From positions 1-5,615 of the forward strand of contig CATZIM010000136.1 in assembly GCA_958420075.1 (NCBI GenBank): a DNA stretch of 5,615 nucleotides. The letters run 5' to 3'. Source of the stretch: an uncultured Clostridia bacterium. GTDB lineage: Bacteria; Bacillota; Clostridia; Lachnospirales; Anaerotignaceae. Positions 1 through 5,615 of the stretch are shown here, piece by piece. A model generated the notes under the pieces. The model searched no databases. It saw only the letters and a program-made list of their open reading frames with translations, and was not told where the DNA came from. A program made the translations under genes and the position numbers. Positions within the stretch are counted from its first letter, which is position 1. Each line of letters starts with the position of its first letter.

Positions 1-1563
1 TTTTTCCTGGAAGAACAACCCTCTGGTACGGTGTTTATCATCCTTTACCATACCACAAACAGGGATTTCCATACCAAATGCTGCTAAAATCTCCTCCGCT
101 GCATGCACCTGCGTTCTGCCGCCGTCCATGAGAATCAAATCGGGTAAGCGGGTAAAACTGCTGCTTTTCCCTTCTGCCTTTTCTCGAATGGCATGGTTCA
201 AACGACGGGTAATCACTTCCTGCATGGAAGCAAAGTCGTTAGGGCCTACCACCGTTTTAATCTTAAACTTGCGATAATCGCTGTATTTTGCCTTGCCATC
301 CTCAAAAACCACCATGGAGCCAACGGAAGCAAAGCCTTGTGTATTAGAAATATCGTAGGCTTCCACACGGTGAAGCATCTGGGGCAATCCCAACGCTTGC
401 CGAATTTCTTCCATAGCGCCTTTGGTGCGCTGTTCTTCCCGTTTCATCTTCTCGCCAAACTGCTCAAAGACAATATTGGCGTTTTTGTAAGCCAATTCCA
501 CCAGCTTCTGTTTTTCCCCTTTGATGGGCACGGTGATAGTCACTTTACTGCCTCTGCGTTCTGCCAGATAGGCTTCCAAAAGGGGTGCTTCTTCCGGTGT
601 CAAAGGCTCCTGCAATATGATTTCCTTTGGAATATGAGCAGTGCCGCTGTAAAACTGCTCTACAAATGCTGTCATAACCTCACTGCGGCTCTGTTCTTCC
701 GGCGCAGACAAATTGAAGTTTTCTCTGCCAGTCATTTGGCCATCCCGAATGAAGAACACCTGCACAAGGCACTGAGAAAATGCCCGTACAAAGGCAATGA
801 CATCCGCTTCCTGCAGGGACATATTTGCCATTTTCTGTTTCTGCGCCACGCTTTGGATAGCCATAATCTTATCCCGAAGGGCTGCGGCTTTTTCAAACTC
901 CATTTTTTCCGCCGCTTCCATCATTTCCGCTTCCATACGTTTGCGGATGTCATCGTGCCTGCCTTCCAGAAAATCCATGGCATCTTTCACATACGCGCCG
1001 TATTCCTCTTTGGTCACATTGCCGCTGCATGGTGCCAGACATTGCCCAATATGGTAATTCAGACAAGGACGTTCCTTCCCAATATCTCTTGGAAAGACCT
1101 TTTTGCATTTGCGAATGGGAAACAACTTGTGAAGGGTTTCCACTGTTTCTTTCATTGCCAACACATCCGTAAAGGGACCGTAATACTTGGCTTTATCCTT
1201 TTCCCGTCTGCGTGTGGCAAAAATTCTGGGAAAGTCCTCCTGCACCGTCACTTTGATATAAGGATAAGTTTTATCATCCTTCAGCATGATATTATAATGG
1301 GGGCTATGCTTTTTGATGAGGGTACATTCCAGAATCAAAGCCTCCATTTCTGAATCGGTGACAATATATTCGAATTCCTTGATATGGGGCACCATGGTAC
1401 GGGTCTTTGCCGTATGATTTCGGCTGCTTTGGAAATACTGCCGCACCCGGTTCCGCAGATTGATGGCTTTTCCCACATAGATAATCTCTCCGGCTTCGTT
1501 TTTCATCAGGTATACACCGGGTTTCTGCGGAAGTTTTTTCAATTCCTCTGCAATATCGAACAT
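1..1563 (-). CDS. uvrC: UvrABC system protein C (excinuclease subunit C), 3' end cut by window edge
   Basis: UvrC is the nuclease of bacterial nucleotide excision repair. It joins the UvrB-damaged DNA complex in the cytoplasm and cuts on both sides of the lesion. I translated the minus strand and found 521 uninterrupted codons. The N-terminal GIY-YIG nuclease (about 12-95) shows G16-V-Y18, Y29-V-G31, K32, R39 and E79, which match the known 3'-incision site. Four cysteines, C153, C167, C175 and C179, are spaced like those reported to hold a [4Fe-4S] cluster in E. coli UvrC. The UVR motif that contacts UvrB is at about 203-238 (EFEKAAALRDKI, 222-233). The RNase H-like 5'-incision domain follows, with D404 in YDISNTQG, D443 in NDFASM and D480 in LILMDGG, then KDDKHRTRGL at 507-516. 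The family is about 600-620 residues long, so roughly 90-100 residues, including the catalytic His and the HhH domain, lie outside. The start is set by GAGGTGA a few bases upstream of ATG. It has its own promoter. Confidence 0.97.
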   Translation of the reverse strand, partial: MFDIAEELKKLPQKPGVYLMKNEAGEIIYVGKAINLRNRVRQYFQSSRNHTAKTRTMVPHIKEFEYIVTDSEMEALILECTLIKKHSPHYNIMLKDDKTYPYIKVTVQEDFPRIFATRRREKDKAKYYGPFTDVLAMKETVETLHKLFPIRKCKKVFPRDIGKERPCLNYHIGQCLAPCSGNVTKEEYGAYVKDAMDFLEGRHDDIRKRMEAEMMEAAEKMEFEKAAALRDKIMAIQSVAQKQKMANMSLQEADVIAFVRAFSQCLVQVFFIRDGQMTGRENFNLSAPEEQSRSEVMTAFVEQFYSGTAHIPKEIILQEPLTPEEAPLLEAYLAERRGSKVTITVPIKGEKQKLVELAYKNANIVFEQFGEKMKREEQRTKGAMEEIRQALGLPQMLHRVEAYDISNTQGFASVGSMVVFEDGKAKYSDYRKFKIKTVVGPNDFASMQEVITRRLNHAIREKAEGKSSSFTRLPDLILMDGGRTQVHAAEEILAAFGMEIPVCGMVKDDKHRTRGLFFQEK

Positions 1564-1641
1564 ATTCTCACCTCTTTTTTCGTAAATTTTTTCTTGATAT
1601 TTTTCTTTCTTTCGTTTTTTCTGACAAAAACAATTACAGTT

Positions 1642-1670
1642 ATTATAGCACAAAACCCATATACAAAAAA
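1642..1670 (-). promoter_or_regulatory. Predicted uvrC promoter (extended -10)
   Basis: On the minus strand TGCTATAAT (1642-1650) is a perfect extended -10 element, with TATAAT at 1642-1647. Seventeen bases upstream the -35 position is TTTTTT (1665-1670), a poor match to TTGACA, so recognition would rely on the extended -10. Transcription would start near 1635, giving a leader of about 70 nt that is very rich in A and G and ends in GAGGTGA just before the uvrC ATG. It lies between the flippase terminator and uvrC, so uvrC is probably its own transcription unit. This is prediction only. Confidence 0.72.
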
Positions 1671-1696
1671 GCCCTTTTGCCTCGCGGCAAAAGAGC
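1665..1696 (-). terminator. Rho-independent terminator after the flippase gene
   Basis: Read on the minus strand, GCTCTTTTGCC (1686-1696) pairs with GGCAAAAGGGC (1671-1681) to form an 11-bp stem with one G-U pair. The loop is GCGA (1682-1685), a stable GNRA tetraloop. Six T residues follow at once (1665-1670). The hairpin begins six bases after the flippase TAA stop. It should end the typA-flippase transcript. Confidence 0.93.
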
Positions 1697-1702
1697 CATT
1701 GT

Positions 1703-3334
1703 TTACATCAAATGCAGTTTTTTGCTCAGACGAATCAGTCTGCCGCCCATAGGAATGGACTGCAAATCTTCTTCCTGAATACCGCCGATGATCAGCATAA
1801 TCACGCCATAAACCACGATTGCCAACGCAATGGCAACCAATGTGCAAAGGGTATTGCTGGGTACAAAGTGATACAGACCGAAGTATACGCCCAATGCGGC
1901 GATACCCATGACGATGGAGCCAAGGATGGGTTTTACCAGAATACGTTTGAAGTCAAAACGTACTTTTGTAATCCGTGACAGCATATAAACGTCAAAGGTA
2001 GATGCTACCAGATAACAGCCTGTGGTGGACAATACAGCACCGATGATATTCAACGCGGGAATGGGGATTAAAATCGCGTTGAGGATTACTTTCATCACTG
2101 CACCCAACAGCGCACCTACAACAGGCACCCTGATGTGTCCAATGCCTTGCAAAATCCCGGTTGCTGTCTGGCACAAAGCCAGGAAAATAATGGAAATTGC
2201 GCCAACTGTCAGCAAAATGCCGCCATCAGAAGCCTTCGGGAACAGCATCGCAATAATCTGAGGTCCCAATACACCGATACCTACTGCCGCAGGCACGGAA
2301 ATAATCATAGAAATGCGCATGGTCAGATTCATTTTCCGGTTAACCTGTTTCCGCTCACCTAAACGATTGGAAGCCGCAATGCTGGGCAGTACCGCTGTGG
2401 CAATGGATGAGGAAATGGCAACAGGCAGTGTTGTCAGTGTTACATATTTCCCAGAAAGCTGACCATACAAAACAGTGGCATCTGTTTCGGAATAGCCAGA
2501 AGCTGTCAAAATCCGCATAACCATACCAATGTCGATAAGGTTTGTCATACTGAATACAGCTGTACCAACGATGATAGGCCAAGCTGTCCCCATCAGTCTT
2601 TTTACCAGTTCTGTTCTGGTTTCTTCATAAGGCTGACGACAGATTTTTGCCCGGCGCAACAGATAAGGACGAATCATCATATAACTGATGAACACAATAA
2701 CCAAACCCGCCAGTGCACCAATACCGGTACCCATCGTACCTCCGGCTGCACCCAAAGCAATATTTTTCGTTTCTCCTTCCGGAATAAACATTCCTAAGAA
2801 GATATACGCCAGATATACGCTGAAAAAGGCGTTAAAAATCTGTTCCACAATCTGAGAAATGGCTGTGGGCACCATGGTATTCATACCTTGGAAGTATCCG
2901 CGGTAAACGGACATAATGGCAACGATAATCAGTGTCGGACAGAGGGACAAAATACAGTAATAACTGTCTGGTGTTTTCACCAGTGCCGCCGTCTGTCTGG
3001 CGGTCAGCGCCATCAAAATGGCAAAAATCGTACCAAGAGAAGCAGAAACGATCAAAGAGGTCTGGAATACCTTATGGGCATTGCGATACTGCCGCAGCGC
3101 CAAACGTTCAGAAACCAGTTTGGAAATAGCCGCAGGCAGACCCGCAGAGGACAAAATCAGCAAAAAGGTATAGATATAATACCCCATACCATAGATGCCG
3201 TTTCCTTCGTCCCCCAGCATATTGGTCAGGGGCAGACGATAGACAAAGCCCAGGAAACGCACCAGCATCCCTGCCGATGCCAGAATCGCCGCCTGCTTTA
3301 CAAATGAACTTTTTCCTTTCGTTCTTGCCGCCAT
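1703..3334 (-). CDS. MOP-superfamily lipid flippase, YtgP/MurJ/SpoVB-type (putative polysaccharide biosynthesis protein)
   Basis: This is a 543-residue, very hydrophobic protein with about 14 likely membrane helices, typical of the MATE-like PST/MVF exporters. After a short basic N-terminus (KGKSSFVKQ, 6-14), the first helix carries RFLGFVYRLPL (26-36). It is followed by LGDEGNGIYG (40-49) and SSAGLPAAISKLVSER (62-77), which are hallmarks of the Bacillota YtgP/SpoVB branch. The length matches B. subtilis YtgP (about 544), a lipid II flippase (MurJ of that species). SpoVB, its sporulation paralogue, is slightly shorter. By family, it would flip undecaprenyl-linked peptidoglycan or polysaccharide precursors across the cytoplasmic membrane; the exact substrate cannot be read from the sequence. 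AGAGGTG five bases before ATG supports the start. The gene begins 29 bases after the typA stop with no terminator between, so it is probably cotranscribed with typA. No symbol is given because Clostridia often carry several paralogues. Confidence 0.9.
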   Translation of the reverse strand: MAARTKGKSSFVKQAAILASAGMLVRFLGFVYRLPLTNMLGDEGNGIYGMGYYIYTFLLILSSAGLPAAISKLVSERLALRQYRNAHKVFQTSLIVSASLGTIFAILMALTARQTAALVKTPDSYYCILSLCPTLIIVAIMSVYRGYFQGMNTMVPTAISQIVEQIFNAFFSVYLAYIFLGMFIPEGETKNIALGAAGGTMGTGIGALAGLVIVFISYMMIRPYLLRRAKICRQPYEETRTELVKRLMGTAWPIIVGTAVFSMTNLIDIGMVMRILTASGYSETDATVLYGQLSGKYVTLTTLPVAISSSIATAVLPSIAASNRLGERKQVNRKMNLTMRISMIISVPAAVGIGVLGPQIIAMLFPKASDGGILLTVGAISIIFLALCQTATGILQGIGHIRVPVVGALLGAVMKVILNAILIPIPALNIIGAVLSTTGCYLVASTFDVYMLSRITKVRFDFKRILVKPILGSIVMGIAALGVYFGLYHFVPSNTLCTLVAIALAIVVYGVIMLIIGGIQEEDLQSIPMGGRLIRLSKKLHLM

Positions 3335-3363
3335 ATCGCACCTCTTATCCTGTTACTACAAGT

Positions 3364-5193
3364 TTATTTCCCGTGAATTCTGAATTTTCTGCGCTGGTTG
3401 CAGTCCAAGATTCTTTTCCGCATACGCAGGCTCACAGGTGTTACTTCCAGCAGTTCATCATCACCGATGAATTCCATGCACTGTTCCAAAGACATCTGGA
3501 TGGGCGGTGTCAGACGCAGCGCCTCATCAGAACCGGAGGAACGTGTATTTGTCAGCTGTTTTTTCTTACATACGTTGATATCCATATCATCTGCTCTTGC
3601 ATTTCTACCGACGATCATACCTTCGTAAACTTTTACGCCGGCACCGATGAACAGATCGCCTCTTTCCTGAGCGTTATACAGACCATAAGTAATGGCTTCG
3701 CCGCTTTCAAAAGCAACCAGAGAGCCCTGAGAACGTGTAGGGATTTCACCTTTATAAGGTTCATAACCATCAAATACGGAGTTCAGGATACCATTACCTT
3801 TTGTATCTGTCATAAATTCGCTGCGGTAGCCAATGAGACCACGAGCAGGAATGGAGAATTCGAGACGAGTATATCCGCCTTTTGCAGGATACATATTTGT
3901 CATTTCGCCTTTTCTGCCGCCCAGTTTTTCAATAACGCTGCCTACGAATTCTTCAGGCACGTCAATGGTAACGGCTTCCATAGGTTCACATTTTTTACCG
4001 TCGATTTCCTGGAACAGAACTTCAGGTTTGGAAACCTGGAATTCATAGCCTTCTCTGCGCAGTGTTTCGATGAGGATAGACAGATGCAGTTCCCCACGGC
4101 CAGATACTTTCAGCGCATCCATGGAATCTGTATCTTCCACACGCAGGCTGACGTCTGTGTTCAGTTCTTTATACAGTCTGTCGCGCAGGTGACGGGATGT
4201 GACGAATTTCCCTTCTGTTCCCGCAAATGGACTGTCATTTACGGAGAATGTCATGGAAATGGTGGGTTCGGAAATTTTTACGAAAGGCAGTGCTTCCGGT
4301 TTCAAAGGAGAGCAGATGGTATCGCCGATCATGATATCTTCGATACCGCTGAGTGCAACGATGCTGCCCACACTTGCTTCTTTTACTTCCACACGCTGCA
4401 GACCGTCAAATTCATACAGCTTTGTGATACGAACCTTTTTCTGTGTTTCTGTATTATGCATGTTCAATACCACCACTTCGTCGTTGACATGGATGGTACC
4501 GTTTTCAATTTTACCAACACCGATTCTGCCTACATATTCACTGTAGTCGATGGTGGAGATCAAAGCCTGCAGAGGCGCTTCTACATCGCCTTCGGGAGCA
4601 GGAATATGGTTGATGATAGCTTCAAACAAGGGTTTCATATCCCCTTCTCTTGCTTCGGGGTCTTCGGAAGCATAACCGCCTCTTGCAGACGCGAATACAA
4701 AAGGAGAATCCAACTGGTCGTCATTTGCATCCAGTTCCATAAACAGTTCCAGAACTTCATCCACAACATCTGCGGGACGTGCTTCCGGTCTGTCTACTTT
4801 ATTTACACAAACCACAACAGGGTGGTTCAATTCCAGCGCTTTGCGCAGTACAAATTTTGTCTGGGGCATAGGACCTTCAAAAGCGTCTACCACCAGTACA
4901 ACACCGTCAACCATTTTCAGTACACGTTCAACTTCGCCGCCGAAGTCCGCGTGGCCCGGTGTATCAATGATATTGATTTTGGTATTGCCGTAATGAACGG
5001 CAGTATTCTTAGACAAAATGGTAATGCCGCGTTCTCTTTCGATATCGCCGCTGTCCATAACACGTTCCTGTACCACCTGATTGGAACGGAAAATACCGCT
5101 CTGGCGCAGCATCTGGTCTACCAGTGTGGTTTTGCCATGGTCTACGTGAGCAATAATCGCAACATTTCTGATGTTTTCAATTCTCTGTTTCAT
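3364..5193 (-). CDS. typA: Ribosome-associated translational GTPase TypA/BipA
   Basis: TypA (BipA) is a ribosome-binding GTPase related to EF-G and LepA. It is needed for growth at low temperature and under stress, and in E. coli it assists late 50S subunit assembly. The 609 residues match the usual 605-615. The G domain has all the expected boxes: AHVDHGKTT (15-23), RGITI (55-59, switch I threonine), DTPGH (77-81), NKVD (131-134) and SAR (169-171). A beta-barrel domain 2 follows (about 205-295), then EF-G-like domains III and V (about 305-480) including SGRGELHL, IPARGLIGYRSEF and TKGNGI, and the TypA-specific C-terminal domain with the family signature NTRSSGSDEALRL. The ATG is preceded by TGGAGA at 9-nt spacing. 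The G domain starts almost at once, as is normal. The gene is first in a probable operon with the flippase. It follows a cold-shock gene, which fits its cold role, but a terminator separates them. Confidence 0.98.
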   Translation of the reverse strand: MKQRIENIRNVAIIAHVDHGKTTLVDQMLRQSGIFRSNQVVQERVMDSGDIERERGITILSKNTAVHYGNTKINIIDTPGHADFGGEVERVLKMVDGVVLVVDAFEGPMPQTKFVLRKALELNHPVVVCVNKVDRPEARPADVVDEVLELFMELDANDDQLDSPFVFASARGGYASEDPEAREGDMKPLFEAIINHIPAPEGDVEAPLQALISTIDYSEYVGRIGVGKIENGTIHVNDEVVVLNMHNTETQKKVRITKLYEFDGLQRVEVKEASVGSIVALSGIEDIMIGDTICSPLKPEALPFVKISEPTISMTFSVNDSPFAGTEGKFVTSRHLRDRLYKELNTDVSLRVEDTDSMDALKVSGRGELHLSILIETLRREGYEFQVSKPEVLFQEIDGKKCEPMEAVTIDVPEEFVGSVIEKLGGRKGEMTNMYPAKGGYTRLEFSIPARGLIGYRSEFMTDTKGNGILNSVFDGYEPYKGEIPTRSQGSLVAFESGEAITYGLYNAQERGDLFIGAGVKVYEGMIVGRNARADDMDINVCKKKQLTNTRSSGSDEALRLTPPIQMSLEQCMEFIGDDELLEVTPVSLRMRKRILDCNQRRKFRIHGK

Positions 5194-5240
5194 AAGTTAA
5201 TTTCTCCATCTCCATTCACTTTTCATACGTACATCATAGT

Positions 5241-5269
5241 ATTCTATCACAGCAGTTGTTTTGATGCAA
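5241..5269 (-). promoter_or_regulatory. Predicted typA promoter
   Basis: On the minus strand TTGCAT (5264-5269), a 17-base spacer and TAGAAT (5241-5246) form a sigma-A-like promoter. TG one base before the -10 (TGATAGAAT) gives an extended -10. Transcription would begin near 5234, about 40 nt before the typA ATG. The leader carries GGAG-type ribosome-binding sequence at 5203-5208. The -35 sits inside a small dyad (5261-5273). The spacing and position downstream of the csp terminator make this the best promoter for typA and the flippase. Confidence 0.7.
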
Positions 5270-5273
5270 TCAA
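5261..5273. repeat. Small dyad over the typA -35 region
   Basis: TTGAT-GCA-ATCAA is a perfect 5-bp inverted repeat with a 3-base centre, and it covers the -35 hexamer proposed for typA. It is too short to be significant alone, but its position is that of an operator. The half TTGATGCA occurs again, on the other strand, at 5386-5393. Confidence 0.35.
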
Positions 5274-5277
5274 TGTA

Positions 5278-5300
5278 CGGAAAAAAATGTCTATTTTCCG
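5278..5300. repeat. Inverted repeat upstream of the typA promoter
   Basis: CGGAAAA (5278-5284) and TTTTCCG (5294-5300) are perfect 7-base arms around a 9-base centre. The dyad lies just upstream of the typA -35 and just downstream of the csp terminator. It could be a protein-binding site or simply AT-rich upstream promoter DNA. It has no good T-run on either strand and is not called a terminator. Confidence 0.4.
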
Positions 5301-5313
5301 CGATTTTTCGCAC

Positions 5314-5341
5314 AAAAAAGCCCTGCGGCATACCGCGGGGC
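5314..5341 (-). terminator. Rho-independent terminator of the cold-shock gene
   Basis: On the minus strand GCCCCGCGG (5333-5341) pairs with CCGCAGGGC (5320-5328), with one C/A mismatch and a TATG loop (5329-5332). Six T residues (5314-5319) follow the stem directly. It lies 72 bases after the csp stop codon and before the typA promoter, so it should separate the two transcription units. Confidence 0.88.
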
Positions 5342-5363
5342 TCCTGTGACTAACCGATGTTAT

Positions 5364-5393
5364 ATTATATTTCTCAATGCAAAACTGCATCAA
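5364..5393 (-). promoter_or_regulatory. Promoter-like sequence inside the csp 3' tail
   Basis: On the minus strand TTGATG (5388-5393), an 18-base spacer and a perfect TATAAT (5364-5369) resemble a sigma-A promoter. The start would be near 5357, upstream of the csp terminator, so the product would be a transcript of about 45 nt ending at that hairpin, or a longer read-through into typA. AT-rich sequence can give such matches by chance. Confidence 0.35.
5377..5390. repeat. Short hairpin-forming dyad in the csp 3' tail
   Basis: ATGCA (5377-5381) and TGCAT (5386-5390) are inverted 5-base arms around four bases. The dyad lies about 24 bases after the csp stop codon and overlaps the -35 of the promoter-like sequence at 5364-5393. 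There is no T-run after it, so it is not a terminator. It may form a small RNA stem in the csp transcript. Confidence 0.35.
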
Positions 5394-5413
5394 CGGACTA
5401 TAAATAAGATTGA

Positions 5414-5614
5414 TTAAGCCTTTACTACGTTTGCAGCCTGAGGGCCTTTTGCACCCTGTACTACTTCGAATTCTACTTCCTGGCCTTCTTCCAGAGTTTT
5501 GTAACCATCAGCCTGGATTGCGGAGAAATGTACGAATACATCATCTTCACCGGGAACGGAAATAAAACCGAAACCTTTTTCTGCATTAAACCATTTTACT
5601 GTACCTTTTTTCAT
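5414..5614 (-). CDS. csp: CspA-family cold-shock protein (RNA chaperone)
   Basis: This 66-residue protein is a single cold-shock domain, the usual length for bacterial Csp proteins. It begins [18 protein letters not shown], with the nucleic-acid-binding motif RNP1 at K13-G-F-G-F-I18 and RNP2 at V26-F-V-H-F30. W8, F15, F17, F27, H29 and F30 are the surface aromatic residues that stack on single-stranded RNA or DNA. The C-terminal strand (KGPQAANVV) is also typical. Family members melt mRNA structure in the cytoplasm and aid translation, in the cold or constitutively. The gene is complete, but the ATG is one base from the window edge, so its ribosome-binding site, long leader (if any) and promoter are outside. 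I cannot tell whether it is cold-induced. A terminator 72 bases past the stop ends its transcript. The family has many paralogues, so no letter is assigned. Confidence 0.97.
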   Translation of the reverse strand: MKKGTVKWFNAEKGFGFISVPGEDDVFVHFSAIQADGYKTLEEGQEVEFEVVQGAKGPQAANVVKA

Positions 5615-5615
5615 T

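Noticed and set aside
193..1353. A 386-codon open frame on the plus strand, antisense to uvrC.
   Set aside because: It is in codon register with uvrC and open only because uvrC uses few TTA, CTA and TCA codons there; the one that ends it is a uvrC TCA serine codon. The product is Phe/His/Cys-rich and unlike a real protein.
1539..1847. A 102-codon minus-strand frame spanning the flippase terminator and the uvrC start.
   Set aside because: It runs through a strong terminator hairpin, its T-tract and the uvrC promoter, and its Lys-rich tail is only the translated purine-rich uvrC leader.
2888..3307. A 139-codon plus-strand frame and several shorter ones within the flippase gene.
   Set aside because: They overlap a full-length flippase gene with a good ribosome-binding site. 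The translations are Gln/Arg/His-rich, low in hydrophobic core residues, and lack convincing start signals.
3277..5349. A 690-codon open frame on the plus strand, antisense to the whole of typA.
   Set aside because: Its codon boundaries coincide with those of typA, so antisense stops would need TTA, CTA or TCA codons in typA, which this biased, probably highly expressed gene avoids. The predicted protein is rich in Phe, His, Cys and Gln, resembles no family, and the sense strand encodes an unmistakable TypA.
5361..5370. An AT-rich stretch that could be read as a plus-strand -10 for divergent transcription.
   Set aside because: There is no acceptable -35 at the right distance and no plus-strand gene downstream; the minus-strand reading (TATAAT with TTGATG) is better.
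1..5615. Search for a new defence, mobile or biosynthetic system.
   Set aside because: All four genes belong to well-known core families. No insertion sequence ends, integrase, CRISPR-type repeats, tRNA or long direct repeats were seen by eye.

Overview
The window looks like a core-chromosome segment from a Gram-positive anaerobe of the Bacillota, most likely class Clostridia. The evidence is the gene set (a small CspA-type cold-shock protein, TypA/BipA, a YtgP/SpoVB-type flippase, UvrC), strong GGAG/GAGG ribosome-binding sites, TATAAT-like promoters, moderate base composition, and protein wording such as KDDKHRTR in UvrC. The genus cannot be fixed from the sequence alone. All four genes lie on the minus strand, so transcription runs from the right edge to the left.

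Layout in transcription order. (1) A 66-residue cold-shock protein gene starts one base from the right edge (5614-5414). A 72-nt 3' tail and a hairpin-plus-U-tract terminator (5314-5341) follow. (2) typA (5193-3364) has its own sigma-A-type promoter at 5241-5269. (3) A 543-residue MOP-superfamily flippase of the YtgP/MurJ/SpoVB group (3334-1703) begins 29 bases after the typA stop. No terminator lies between them, so the two probably form one operon, which ends at a strong terminator with a GCGA tetraloop (1665-1696). (4) uvrC (1563 to the left edge) has its own extended -10 promoter immediately after that terminator. It is cut by the window after 521 codons, before the catalytic histidine and the C-terminal HhH domain.

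The genes span stress and translation (Csp, TypA), envelope precursor transport (flippase) and DNA repair (UvrC). The separate promoters and terminators suggest three transcription units: csp, typA-flippase, and uvrC. I see no mobile element, CRISPR array, RNA gene or phage trace, and no candidate for a new multi-gene system. The less ordinary signals are short and regulatory: a promoter-like sequence inside the csp 3' tail, small dyads at the -35 regions of two putative promoters that share the word TTGATGCA, a terminator T-tract sitting at the -35 position of the uvrC promoter, and a nine-codon ORF in the typA leader.
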